Of a stretch of 56,321 nt of DNA, positions 42,379 through 54,290 are shown piece by piece. The notes under the pieces were generated by a model. It saw nothing but the letters and a program-made list of their open reading frames with translations, did no database searches and was not told the DNA's origin. This DNA comes from Terfezia claveryi (taxonomy: Eukaryota > Ascomycota > Pezizomycetes > Pezizales > Pezizaceae): the NCBI GenBank assembly GCA_015179025.1, contig WHUX01000291.1:1-56321 (forward strand), read 5' to 3'. How positions within the stretch are numbered: the stretch's first letter is position 1; each line of letters starts with the position of its first letter. A program made the translations under genes and the position numbers.

Positions 42379-45300
42379 CTATACACATTTTAAGTCCAAC
42401 AAGTCCCTAATATGTCGATTACCTTCCTGTTCTGCCAAGTCACGGGGCCGCACACCCTCGTAGTTCGTCAAGTCAGTGTTAGCCCCTTGGTCGATGAGAA
42501 ATTTGGCGATTTCCTGATTGCCGCGGTGTGCAGCGTTGCCCAGGGCAGTACCATATTTACCACCGGTCAGGTTGATATCCGCACCTCGGTTGAGGAGAAG
42601 TGTGACAATCTCGAGGCTGCCTCTGAGTGCAGCAGCACCTAAGGCAGTACCATATTCGCCACCAGAGATATTGACATCCGCGCCTTGATCCAGGAGAAGT
42701 GTGACAATCTCCAGGCTGCCGCTGAGTGCAACAGCAACTAAGGCAGTACCATAATCGCCACCAGAGATATTGACATCCGCGCCTTGATCCAGGAGAAGTG
42801 TGACAATCTCCAGGCTGCCGCTGTATGCAGCAGCACCTAAGGCAGTACCATATTCGCCACCAGAGATATTGACATCCGCGCCTTGATCCAGGAGAAGTGT
42901 GACAATCTCGAGTTTGCCGCTGTATGCAGCAGCACCTAAGGCAGTACCATAATCGCCACCAGTGATATTGACATCCGCGCCTCGATCCAGGAGAAGTGTG
43001 ACAATCTCGAGTTTGCCTCTGTATGCAGCAGCACCTAGAGCAGTACCATAATTGCCACCAGTGATATTGACATCTGCGCCTCGATTCAGGAGAAGTGTGA
43101 CAATCTTGAGTTTGCCTCTGTATGCAGCAGCACCTAAGGCAGTACCATAATTGCGACCAGTGATATTGACATCTGCGCCTTGATCCAGGAGAAGTGTGAC
43201 AATCTCCAGGCTGCCGCTGAGTACAGCAGCAACTAAGGCAGTACCATAACCACCACCAGTGATATTGACATCTGCGCCTCGATCCAGGAGAAGTGTGACA
43301 ACCGCGATGCTGCCGTAGATTGCAGCAACGCCTAGGGCAGTACCATGTCTACCACCAGTAATATTGACATCTGCGCCTCGATCCAGGAGTAGTGTGACAA
43401 TCTCCAGGCTGCGTCCGAGTGCAGCAGCACCTAGGGCAGTACCATAATTGCCACCAGTGATATTGACATCTGCGCCTTGATCCAGGAGAAGTGTGACAAT
43501 CTCCAGGCTGCCTCTGAGTGCAGCAGCACCTAAGGCAGTACCATAAGTGCCACCAGTGATATTGACATCTGCGCCTTGATCCAGGAGAAGTGTGACAATC
43601 TCCAGGCTGCCTCTGAGTGCAGCAGCACCTAAGGCAGTACCATAATTGCCACCAGTGATATTGACATCTGCGCCTTGATCCAGGAGAAGTGTGACAATCT
43701 CCAGGCTGCCTCTGTATGCAGCAGCACCTAGGGCAGTACCATAATTGCCACCAGAGATATTGACATCCGCGCCTTGATCCAGGAGAAGTGTGACAATCTC
43801 CAGGCTGCCGCTGAGTGCAGCAGCAACTAAGGCAGTACCATAATCGCCACCAGAGATATTGACATCCGCGCCTTGATCCAGGAGAAGTGTGACAATCTCC
43901 AGGCTGCCGCTGTATGCAGCAGCACCTAGGGCAGTACCATAATTGCCACCAGAGATATTGACATCCGCGCCTTGATCCAGGAGAAGTGTGACAATCTCGA
44001 GGCTGCCTCTGTATGCAGCAGCACCTAAGGCAGTACCACATCCGCCACCAGTGATATTGACATCCGCGCCTTGATCCAGGAGAACTTTGATTATGCCGAG
44101 TTTTCCGCCAACACAAGCGGAATATAGGGCATTTTGAACATCGTCAATTTTAAAGTCCTCTTTTAACATTTCCTTCACGATCCAAACTGTTCCATATTCG
44201 CTAGCAATATTTAATAACGGAACCCTATTCCTATTCCGAGCCTTCATATTATTCCTTTTCGAGAGCCAAAGCCAACTTACCAACTCTCCCAGCCCAGCGA
44301 ATGCCGCTGAAAACACGGGATACAAAGGTTCTGATTTTACAACCTGTAGCATGAATTCATCGGTGTTTCCGTATTCGTTAGCCTCGATCCAACCTATCCA
44401 CTTGGCATAACTGGCAGATGCCTCTTTGAAAGGACCCAGAAAGCTGTTCAGTAGTGGAATACTGAGCTCATGGTTGGTGTCTTTGGTGTTTACCGTGGAC
44501 AGCACGAGGTCTTGATATGATCTGCAATGCTGGAACCAGAAGAACGCGGCGTATTTGTAAAGGGGTAAGTTCAGAGGAGATTGCGGAGATTGCAGCGTCC
44601 ATAGACAAGATTGACAAACAAAAAGTTGCACGTCAATGATGTTGACATCCCATATTTCATTCCGCGTCTCGAGGTATTCCTGAACAGAGAGGTGTGAAAA
44701 TCGAACTACATCCAACTGCTTATCTAGTACTAGCAAGCCCTCACAAGAATGTATAAGCACCTCCACTGCCAGCGTTGACAATTCTGAATTAACCGGAAAA
44801 TTGTGTGCAGAAATAGATCTCGGTGGGTTGAGTTCTGCTGCTGCAACGAGTTCTGCAGGCGTAAGAGGACGTTTGGAAACTAGCATCCACTTCAAGGCAT
44901 TTGTGGCTAAGCTGAGGTTGCAATCTGGTTGTGACTTTATGGAATTGATAATCTCATTGTAGACCTCCGTTAGACCTTTTGGAAGCTTCCCCAGCCGAGT
45001 GCGAATATCCGATTCCCGCATTAGTTTGCACAGATCTCGTAGTTGCCAGTCCACCCAGAGGAACCTAAGTTAACGATCAGTAATTTGTCAAAAATAAAGT
45101 AAAATAAACATGACACCAGATAATCGTACATTCCGTTGGCACCTCTCAAAATTACCTCTTCAATGCACTTGTTAAGCTCTTCCGAAACCTTTCCTTGAAG
45201 GAGCCTCTTGTCTTGAACTCTCAAAGTGAGCTGCTGCCGGACGTAGTTCTCGATATCCTGAGAATTATCCCTTGCCTCAATACAGACATGTGGCAAATCC

Positions 45301-47425
45301 CGCAGGTAGTTTTCAATGTCCAGGTTATGACGGCTGGATATGAGCACTTTGAAGGGGCATTTCGCTTTCTTTATTACACATAGCAAGCCGCGTAGCAAGT
45401 GACCGCGAACTTCCTCAGAACATTCATCCAGAGCATCCAATACAACTGCTGGATGCTCAAAACATTCAATCAAGAGCCCAAAGAGGTTAAGGCTGGCTTC
45501 GAAGTTGAGTTGACAATGAGGGGATGGGTCTTTCTGTGCCCTATTGTATGCCTCCAAAGCATCTGCACAGATGCGAGCGTGGCCGGCGGATTCGATAGTA
45601 TCCCTCGGAGGACAGGCCAGTTGCTTAATCAAGGAAAGCAGGACCTTCTCTCTGTCCCGGCGGTCTCCTTCATCTCGTTTGCAGTAAAAGAATGCAACTT
45701 TATCAAACTGAACCCTACAGGTAGGTCTGCCAAGATGCTCGATTGTCGCGGAACTAGAGGGGGGGTTCGTCACACCATGCCTGTAGGTGAACTTGATTAG
45801 GAGTAGGTACTCACACGAGTTTCGTTTTTCCAGCGCCAGCTGATATCGATACGAAAGCGTCTGTTAATGCTACTTATATCTTGACCACGGCAAATTTAGG
45901 TGGGATAGGCGGACTTACGAATCCCATGTAGCCATAATATTGCTGGAGTTTTTGAATCCTCCCAACTCATAAACTCTTTTCTCGAGAATAACCATGTCCC
46001 AGTGTGTTCAACGCAACCCTCACATGCAAGATTATGGTGCTTTTGGTAAGGGACAGTCGAAAACCATTGAAGGACAGAGATCCTCTTATTGTCTGGAGGG
46101 ATCTGTAAGAATCAAATTCATCCCTGGCACTTTCCTTGTGCGAGTAACGAGTCCACGCCCCGCAGAAAACCCTCATGGCTCACCTTCAATCTCCTTGTAT
46201 AACTTATCCAAGTTTTTATCGATCTTCGAAAGGACAGGCATGAAAACCTTCAGAAGCTCCTGAAGTTTATGAAACTCCTCTGATTTTATCGCTTAGCATA
46301 ACACGTTGGAAGGAATAAACCGAAAATTTATACCTTTGTTATGTTCACGTGCGGCTGAATGATCTGCATTTCTGGTGTTACACGCACGAACGTACAGAGG
46401 GTTTAGGTCTCGTACAGCAATTTTCAACAGCTACAACAGCAGAATTGACTGCGGACTCTGGTTCGCCAATTGCACTTATCTCCGCCAACGTAGATTCTGA
46501 GGTTTTAAATTTATCAATCGATTTTCCTAGTAGACACAATTAGCTTGCTAGTACAAACATATGTAAGGAGAAAATACTGGCTGAAAGTAATCCTGTCTGA
46601 GGGTAACCAGACTACTCTGAGTTGGTGCTGAGACTACGAAAAAAAATAAACATAGGGGACCCTACCCTGGAATACCCTTATAAATCGACACAATGCTTGT
46701 AATATAGCTGTGTATAGAGTAAGTAGCCTCTGGCGGAGATTTTCTGTGGCCTCCTTCGCATTTTTTGGAGTACCGTCAGTTAGATAAAGCTGCTCATATA
46801 TGGCGCAGCGGCCAATTAATACGGAAACCCGCTCCATTCCAACAATAGCTGCTGCCATTTTTTCTTGTTGGCCAACAACGAGCTGGGTTGAATGAATTTA
46901 ATGTTTAGTAAAGATCACTGTCATTCTAGATATAGGGTAACGAACCAGTAAAATAAACCTAACTCCAGCCCAGGGCAGGGCAGCATGTACTGGATCATAT
47001 TGTACCGCTATATCTCCAACCTGCATAAATTTCGTGATCCACCGGACGAGTCTGTCAGCTGTCTCTTGCAGATCGAACTCCTTATCTCCGCATTTTAACT
47101 TCAGCTGGTTTGCCATATTTGCCTCTTTTGCCTGAATTGCTCTTTGTAATACATCCTGCAAAATGTCCGCAGGTTCGGGTTTATTCAAGTTCGCGGCCAG
47201 CTGTTGTTTAAGCTTATCAGGAACCTTGTGGTAAGCTTCAGTCCATAGGTCGTTACTCCTGCCGTCTACGCCGCGATCTACTGCCAGCTGTAAAGATGGA
47301 CTCGATGGGTTAGGCGAAGTGCTTCGGGAATTTGGCTTGAGAAACGGAAGCAGTCTGTCTCTCTTCCTCACTCGAGACTGCGCCGAGCCTGCATGCGAAT
47401 TCCCAAACCCAGGAAATCGGGACAT
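42379..47425 (-). CDS. NACHT-ankyrin NLR-like protein (nine exons, 1480 residues)
   Basis: Exons are 47425-46946, 46882-46666, 46526-46416, 46363-46334, 46279-46184, 46092-45919, 45839-45815, 45753-45130 and 45064-42379. The sum is 4443 nt, in frame throughout. Residues about 60-330 form the fungal NACHT N-terminal domain (DLWTEAYHKVPDKL; QYDPVHAALPWAGVRFILL; YEQLYL). The NACHT domain follows: ILWLHGIPGAGKTKL is Walker A (split by the 25-nt exon 7), AVVLDALDECSEE is Walker B, and KVLISSRH is sensor-like. After a winged-helix-like section (LPKGLTEVYNEII; KWMLVSKRPLTPAEL) come 16 near-identical ankyrin units (GTALGAAAYRGSLEIVTLLL) and a degenerate end (LAEQEGNRHIRDLL). Such proteins are nucleotide-dependent receptors in fungal self/nonself recognition. 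The ligand and partner here are unknown. Exons 3-5 are the least certain. Confidence 0.85.
42490..44110. repeat. Array of 99-bp ankyrin-coding repeats
   Basis: Sixteen consecutive 99-bp units (core on the plus strand: GCCTTGATCCAGGAGAAGTG) differ at only a few positions each. Similarity is strong at the DNA level, including synonymous sites, which suggests recent homogenisation or expansion. Other frames stay open through the array and give false ORFs. Confidence 0.9.
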
Positions 47426-48606
47426 TTAGAATGTTAACCTTGGGATGACTTTTGTCGGTATAAACCTCCAAACGAAATATTAGGAGGTAGTGATGGAGAG
47501 CTCAAAACTAGATAGGATGAACAGAAGAATACCCTGCCACCCGTTGCTGATGCTTCTTCATGTCCAAAACTGAACCCCGCAAAGCTCATGCGTGAGGCAG
47601 GGCCCTCATGTGCCAAGTACGTGATTCCCTTAATCCTTGCAACATAAATAACCAAAATCCACAAATATCCTCGATCACTTCACACTCCGTACGATGCTGC
47701 TGCAATCTCACTTATGATATCATATCAGAGTTGAAGTGTGAATCTGCCTCAAGGTTTTGCTTGTACAGCTGTACAGTAGTTGAGCAGTCATCTCTGTACA
47801 TTGGAACAGGCTTGGCACAACACCTTCGCAACAACAATAAATACGACAGAAAATATGACAAAAAAAAATAACAAAATAACATTGCACTGCAGGGGATCTC
47901 TATCCTTTTGGCAATCGCACGCCTTGGGCGAATTCAATGAATCACATTCTCTACTGCACGTTATCGCTTTCCGATATCTTGATTGATGGTTCCTGCTCGG
48001 TGACAGCCTTATGTATTTGGATTGGGAACCCTGATTCGCCAAAAGCTACCTAACTACTTATATTGTCCAGCTATTGCAACTACCAAACCTCAAAACTTCA
48101 GAGCCCAATTCGTAACGTTGAAGTGTGAACTCCTCTTCTTCCCCTCCCATCACATTCACAATCACGTAAGAGCCTCAAAAATTCAGAAATTTACAAAGAA
48201 TCAAAAAAAAAAAAGAAAGAAATCGCAAGAATCCCCAACTGTCTCAATCCATATCATATGGATTCACTATTTCCCTTCCGCGTTTCCAAGAGGCTAAATC
48301 ACCTCGATCAAACACTAAAAGGCATATATTGCAGGGTAAACAAGAAAATCGTATAGCAAATATTTCTTCAAGCTCCAGCAACTTCCTCCTTTGCTAAGCC
48401 TCCCCTTCACTCCAACCGTCGGACATGAAGTATGTAGCAGAATAAGCAAGTACTATCGTGGCATCATCATCAACATATATCAACAGCAAGACTTACCGCA
48501 TTCGCCGGTTCTTACCCCTCCTTCATACTCCTTCCCTCTTTCCCCACTTTTCTCCAACCTCACTCATCAAACGCACACCTTATCAAAGTTCTCCACAACT
48601 AAACAC
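47426..48606. other. Intergenic between NLR and the next gene
   Basis: This holds the promoter of the NLR and the 3' flank of the gene at 48607-51694 (both minus strand). No coding exon is supported. A-runs lie at 47862 and 48202. Short ORFs here show no domain. Confidence 0.5.
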
Positions 48607-51600
48607 TTAGTCCAACTCCATCCTCTTCTTCCCTTTCCCAGCGTCAGCTGCGCCCTCAGCTATGCCATTGATTGTTCCACCAATTGTGTCCTTGGCTAAT
48701 TTCCTCCAGGCGCACTCCCTATCTAAAAATTCCTTCGGGACGACAAGCTCGGGCCCCAGTGGCATGCCCATATGAATCGCATTGAGATACTCCCTTGTAT
48801 ACCTCTCTCCATCAAACAAACATTTGGCTTCGGTCTTCATTTCCGAAAGTAGGCGGAGCGTGTCACGGTAATCTTTCCGGAGGTTGAAGCAAGTGGTAAT
48901 GGAGCTGATCTGCTCACTGTTGAGGAGTGAGAGAGATGGTGGGGTGTAGGATGGGGGGGTGTAGTATGGGAGGGGTATTGCACCTTCTGAGGAGGTCTTG
49001 GTGGCAGCGGTGTCAGAAGATGTACTGGTGCAGCTGTTTGAAGTTGGATTTTTACAGCTTTTAATTGGAGTAGCAGAGGAAGCCTCAGTGGAATTAGATT
49101 TACCGAAGAATTGACTCAACATCTTCTTCATGCCACATATCATTCTTTTGCTTCTCTTCATTAATAAAGTCCACTGAAATTTAGCGGTACCTCGAGGAGA
49201 AAGTCGTGTAGGTTCTGCGGTGGCAGAAAGACAGGCATCGAATAACTCCTCGTTTAACTTTCTGTCTTCGTCAAGCTGCTTCAACTTCCAATATGCCCTA
49301 GCTACCGAGCTCCCCGGAACGCTGAATGGCGTGAGATTCTGTTCCTCCATCGCAGCAGCATAAAATCTTAGAACGTCTTCTAGAGAAAAGTTCTCGTCCA
49401 AGAGGACCTTAGGGGGCCAATCAACCTTAGGCGTATAAACCACGGTTTGTTGATTGCTGAGAGTAACAACCCCTTTTGACTGAACTGCTAATGCGGCAGC
49501 TGGCCAGATTCTCTGTGGTGGACCTGCGAGGTGATTCAACCCCATGATTGGCGTGGCAAGACTGAATTCGGTATTAGTAGGAGAATAATTGGAATTTTCG
49601 TTCCCGAGGAGGCGTTGGGTCGCTTGGTGAGTGAGTTGCGGGATGGGATCACAGATAGGTAAAGAATCCTTCGGGAGTGAACCCTTTGGTGCTAGTTCTT
49701 CCGCAGGGGGGATGGGGATTAGTGGGAATGAAAACTTGTGCTTGAAAGATTTCGGGGATTCTGAAGCTTCAGCAGGGCCCTTGCCCTTCGCAGTCGAGGT
49801 ATCGATGTCGCAAGTACTCTGAGTGGTGCTGGTGCTAACAATGCTGTTGGCCCTAGAAAGATCCTCTCCTGGACGCATTCCAAAGAGTGCATAGTTGTCG
49901 ATATTGTGATCTCGAGCATTAACACGCATCTCCATTGCTTCCCACCCCCCAACAGTAAGACACATTTCTCGCCAAACCACCCATCCGCTGAGCAGTTTAT
50001 CCGCTTGAGTAAGCATAGTTCCACGAGTATATGCCCCCATTTCCAGGAAAAACGGAAGCAGGTACTTTGGATCGACAATATCAAGATGGAGCTTGAGATA
50101 AGATTTGAGAAAATTGGTAGACGACTTGAGGTCGGTGAGATATGCCAGGATTTGCTTCTCCTCCTGGTGGAAGGTTCGAGTTTTGGTGTTGGCAGGGATG
50201 TGGAGGTAAGAGGTTGGTAGGGTGATTATGTGTTTTCCTTCGGAGAGGCGGAGCTGACGGAGTGTGAGGATAATGTGCGAAAGAGTGCCGATAATGACAA
50301 TGCGCTTTTCGTGGGTCGTATGAAAAGGGTGGTTTCGCTCTTGTTCTGGTTTCTCATCCTCTTCAGCTTCTTGACGAAGCGATTTGTAGATGGGGTTATC
50401 CATAACACCAAGAAACTGCTTAGTTTGCCATTGCAGACTCATGAGACAATTTTGCAGTTTTGAGGTCAAATGGCGGGTTAACAAAGAAGCTTCGTTGGCT
50501 TGAAAGCTAATCTCGACTGCAGTCTTGAAGATAGTTTTGACCAAGTTGCCCATAACTTTTCTTGAGCCTTCCCCGGGAATGCTTTCCTCGAGTGCGGTGG
50601 CACTTGGGAACTCCCGTGTGAGGAGTTGAGAAAGCGAATTGTAGCTAGGGAGATATTGTGGCAGCAGGTGGTCCGAGGCGGTCAATCTGGGAAACATGTC
50701 AGTACAGGCGACCTGAAATACGTAGAGAGAGGTGGCGGAGCGCGAGGAAGTGGAGACATACTGCACGACCATGTCCCATTCCAAGGCTGTTTTTAGTTTC
50801 TCATCATAATCTTGTGCCCAGAATATCGTATCAGAGAGGCTCGGTAGGCGTTCGATGCTTTTGCGAAGCATCAACGCAGATTCCTCGAGAGGCTGAAGAA
50901 GGGAGCGGAGCTAGATCGCCATTGATACTGGTCAGCTTGAGCACCTCGGCGCATCACGATTCTCTCGGATGGGTGCACAGGCGTAAACATACCGAGACCA
51001 GCAGCTTTTCTCCTTCCTCCTCCATCTCTGCAAGCCATTTCTCTGCATGGTTTTCAAGTTTGCCCTTCTGCTTCGCCTTGGCCGTTTCACTAACTCCCTC
51101 GACGCGACTCGCCCTGTGCTCATGGCTCTGGGAGCCAGAACAATCCCACTCCGATGTCTGCTTGGACCCAGCTGGAGCTGAAGTTTTATCCAAAGCATAC
51201 ATTCTCTTTATACAATGCTGGTATTTATTGGCCTTTCCACAGAAGAGGCTAATACCCGAGAGTACCTCTTCCATCACCAGTGCCAGTGTGTATGTCTGCC
51301 CCTTCAGATACAGGTCCCTGAGGTCCGGATCGTTGGATTCCTCCACTGGCAAAGAGCCGGGAAACTGGAATTGCACTTCTTCGACAGCATTCTCTGATGC
51401 ACGTGCACCGTATGGAGAAGTCCCAGCTGCACACATTGGGCTCTTCACGCTGCTATTGTCAGTCTCAGATGTGGAATAATATAGACTAGGCGTGGATGCC
51501 GCGCGAGAGTCTTCATCAAGCTGTTGTGAAAGGTCACTGCGAGTGCCAACATAAGGCGTTTGCCCGATCAATGAGGGGACTGGCTGGTCATTGGGGGTGG

Positions 51601-51694
51601 TTGGGGGGGATCGATTCGCAGGGAACCTGAAGGTGAGGTTGGGGTTCGAATTCACCTCGATGGGGGGCCCGGAGGGTGAAAGAGGGAGGGACAT
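48607..51694 (-). CDS. Unrecognised 1001-residue protein (two exons)
   Basis: Exons are 51694-50993 and 50910-48607, joined over an 82-bp intron (GTATGT donor, ATCTAG acceptor). The junction reads EEGEKLLVS-LRSLLQPLEESA. ATG 51694 is taken because upstream sequence is a minisatellite. Residues 1-110 are Pro/Ser-rich and likely disordered. Residues about 125-430 look helical (LYLKGQTYTLALVMEEVLSG; ALEWDMVVQYVSTSSRSATS). 430-560 include HIILTLRQLRLSEGKHIITL and YLKLHLDIVDPKYLLPFFLE. The rest has a low-complexity linker, a WPPKVLLDENFSLEDVLRFY segment and a basic end KGKKRMELD. There is no signal peptide, no obvious membrane segment and no catalytic motif. It is co-oriented with the NLR, 1.2 kb away. 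A conserved fungal protein of unknown function seems likely. Confidence 0.65.
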
Positions 51695-51739
51695 AATTGA
51701 AAGATTGAAATATAGAGATCCTTGGACAGTGGTGGAACT

Positions 51740-52025
51740 TGATGTTATGCAAGTGCTAGAGATAACACTGTTGATGATGGTTGCTGGTGGGGAGAAGTGT
51801 GAGGACAGCGTTGTGAAGATATGATGGTTGCTGGCAGAGAGGAGTGTGAGGATAGTGTTATAGGATGCTGGCCACAACACGTTGATGATGGTTCGTGGTG
51901 GGGAGGAGTGAGGAGAGTGCTATAGGATGCTGGCAACAATACTGTTGATGATTGGTCGTGGGGAGGAGTGAGTACAGTGTTATGATGCTAGCGACAACAC
52001 TATTGATGATGGTTGCTGATGTGTG
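51740..52025. repeat. Minisatellite in 5' flank of the 1001-residue gene
   Basis: About four units of 60-75 bp carry GATGATGGTTGCTGGTGGGG, then GAGGAGTGAGGAC, then GTGTTATAGGATGCTGGC. They begin about 45 bp upstream of the start codon, so they lie in the probable 5' UTR or core promoter. Copy-number change could affect expression. Confidence 0.75.
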
Positions 52026-52925
52026 GATAGTGAGGAAGGTTTGACAAAATTGATATGATAGAGGAGGGCAACCGATGAGGCTGAGATCACCTGATATCCA
52101 TATTCTGACAAGCTGCCCAGCAACAGGTTGCTTATGCAAACCATCCGGTAGCTAAAATTACCCTGAACCATTGGAATACTACACATCTACATTACCAGGA
52201 TGAACTACACTTTCTCCACGCCCTTCAAATGCATTATTCTAATGCACTGGGTTTTTGTCCCTTGTTTCTAAGAGGAACATGATGGACATTAATTACAAGA
52301 ACGGCTAGGAGCTGTTTAGAGCTCTGGGGTGGACACTGAACTCGAGTTCGCCTGGGCTACATGCCTGGCTCTGATGGCAGCAGGGCCAGAGAAACCTCAT
52401 GAACAAATGATTATAGTTTTGTTCTGGTGTTCCACACTCTTCCTTTGTCCAACCAGGCAGGCTCCTTTGCTAATGCTAAGATTGCCCTAAAGGGGGGTTC
52501 AGTTATTATATGGTAATGTTAACCTTACCGACGTTGTGAGTAGTCGCGTTAAATCCCCCATATAATAATACCTACATCACTTGAGAGGTATGCTCAGATT
52601 AGGCTTCACGTATAGGTAGGTACCTAGAGTCAATCTATCTCACTTTGGTGGCGTAATTGAAGAATGTTCTAGTTCTAGTTGGAGCATTGATCTGTCGAAG
52701 ATCTCAATTTTCAACCTTGTGGACCCATTTTGTACGCTTTGGTGTTTTGTGAGATTGTCTTTTTGGGGGGATTGGGAAAGAAATTCATTTCAAAAGAAGC
52801 TACCTACCTAACCAGTTCACATACCTTTATGCTTCTCCTTACCTTCATAACCTCTCGCCTTTGGTAGGCTTCATGCAAGTACAAATTAATTGGGGTGGGG
52901 GAAGAATGGGGACTGGGGAGGCACT
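52026..52925. other. Intergenic, no gene supported
   Basis: No open frame with a domain is visible. A short inverted repeat (TTATTATATGG at 52502 with CCATATAATAA at 52558) could be a small MITE or a stem-loop. The rest is ordinary AT-rich spacer. Confidence 0.45.
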
Positions 52926-53363
52926 TTAGGCATTATCGCCACTGTCATACACCATCTCATCCTCTTCCTCCTCATCCTCCTCCTCCCAAACCCGTTTCTG
53001 CGAACCCATCCCGCCCAAAGCTGCCTTCGTTGGCGTCACATACACATTCTTCGACCCTGGAGATCGCTGACCGACCTTGAATAGTGGGATCGCAGAGAAG
53101 CGAGTACCACCTATAACTTGAGCACTAGCCTTAGTTGGCATTTTTTGAGGCTCAGGAACTTTATGAGCTAGGTCCCTGGGTGGCGACCGTGGGCTTTGGT
53201 CTCGGGGTAGGGATGGGGAGGGCGACATATGTGTTGCTCTTTGTGCGGTTAGTAGTAGTTCGGCTCGCTTTTTGGCCCGGGTTTTGGCGGTAGTGGTGTG
53301 TGGGCGGGTGAATTTGTGTGGTTTTGGACTGGAAGACGGTTTTTTGTAAGGCTTCTGGGGCAT
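52926..53363 (-). CDS. Small charged protein of unknown function (145 residues)
   Basis: A single-exon frame starts at ATG 53363 (MPQKPYKKPSS). The N-terminal half is Lys/Arg/Pro/Thr-rich, including KTRAKKRAELL, which could be a nuclear localisation signal. The middle has GGTRFSAIPLFKVGQRSPGS. The C-terminus is strongly acidic (EEEDEEEEDEMVYDSGDNA). Basic-then-acidic tails of this type occur in small nuclear or ribosome-biogenesis proteins, but I recognise no family. It seems complete. Confidence 0.6.
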   Translation of the reverse strand: MPQKPYKKPSSSPKPHKFTRPHTTTAKTRAKKRAELLLTAQRATHMSPSPSLPRDQSPRSPPRDLAHKVPEPQKMPTKASAQVIGGTRFSAIPLFKVGQRSPGSKNVYVTPTKAALGGMGSQKRVWEEEDEEEEDEMVYDSGDNA

Positions 53364-53639
53364 GGAAAAGGTTTAGAGGGTTGCTCGGGACTGGATACTG
53401 TCAACGCTGGGGATTTGGGATATTTATATGAAATGATACTTGGCCAGACTCAGCGGCCATATTTAGGTATTCACCACCATTAACAGGCAATAAGGTATCT
53501 CCATGACCAACCTAATATAGTACGATCCCAGGAAAACTCCAAATCTCAATTCTCGACACCCTATCAACCAGACTACCCTAACGATATACAGTACAGAAGA
53601 CTGTAGGTCTAGCGTATTCTGTCCGTCAAGCCTCCATCT

Positions 53640-54290
53640 GCAAATAGCTGGGCCTGGCGTGATATAGGAGGCTAGCTAAGACACACCACAGGGTCAGTCC
53701 ACAATTTAGCTGAGGATCACAAGGGTAGTAGATTAGTAGATGTTGATCTTGATGTTTGGCTGAGTCGGGCTGTAGGCGCCTGGCAACGAAACCAAGGGGC
53801 TTGAATTTCTGTTCCCTCCTTGCAAATTCAACCACGCACAGTTGATGCACCAGTAAAACTGAGCGCCATTGGCGTTGTAGCCAGAATGGAGAGCAATTTG
53901 TTCAAACCTAAGTACATAAATACTGTCCATTTGAGAGACTGGGTGGCAACTACAAAGCCCACTGGTGCTGGTATCATCCCTGAGCTGCTAATGCCGGTCA
54001 CACCCCTCTTCAAGATCCTGAACAAACTCGCTCCGCTTCTGTCACAGTCCTTGATGTTTTATTAAGCCCTTCCGAGCCGAGCCAAGGGTTGAATGGGCCG
54101 TGGCCGAAGACGCTGTCAGCGATGAATCATATGGCGGATCCTCAGATCCCGCAGAAATGGTGAGAGTATCAGTGAAGGCCATATGTGTGGCCATTGAAGT
54201 TACAGCCGATGTTGACGGAGGTGATGTCCTCGGTGGGGCCGCGGGAGTTGGTTACAGAGGTCTCTCGATACAAGCATACCGGATATAAGC
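53640..54290 (-). pseudogene. AA9 (GH61-type) polysaccharide monooxygenase relic
   Basis: The minus strand retains the C-terminal half of an AA9 LPMO. IYVLRFEQIALHSGYN, then NGAQFYWCINCAWLNLQGG, then LPGAYSPTQPNIKINIY match the family's LRHEIIALHSA, GAQFYMSCAQ, G and PGAY-DPGI-INIY pattern, with the axial Tyr position (QFYW) and one of the conserved Cys. Upstream, VTNSRGPTEDITSVNIGCNF (54190-54260) resembles the N-terminal VTDVTS-I-CN region. Between them the frame is broken by several stops and shifts. A direct duplication of ATCTACTA near 53735 ends the frame one codon before the usual YYP. The N-terminal copper-binding His is not visible. It is an inactive gene. Confidence 0.7.

Noticed and set aside
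43349..44116. A 255-codon Cys/Arg-rich ORF on the minus strand
   Set aside because: It is the shifted frame of the ankyrin-coding repeat array of the NLR gene.
45781..45814. A 34-bp intron just after Walker A in the NLR gene
   Set aside because: It is shorter than every other intron in this window. The acceptor 27 bp farther on gives a 61-bp intron and the usual family spacing.
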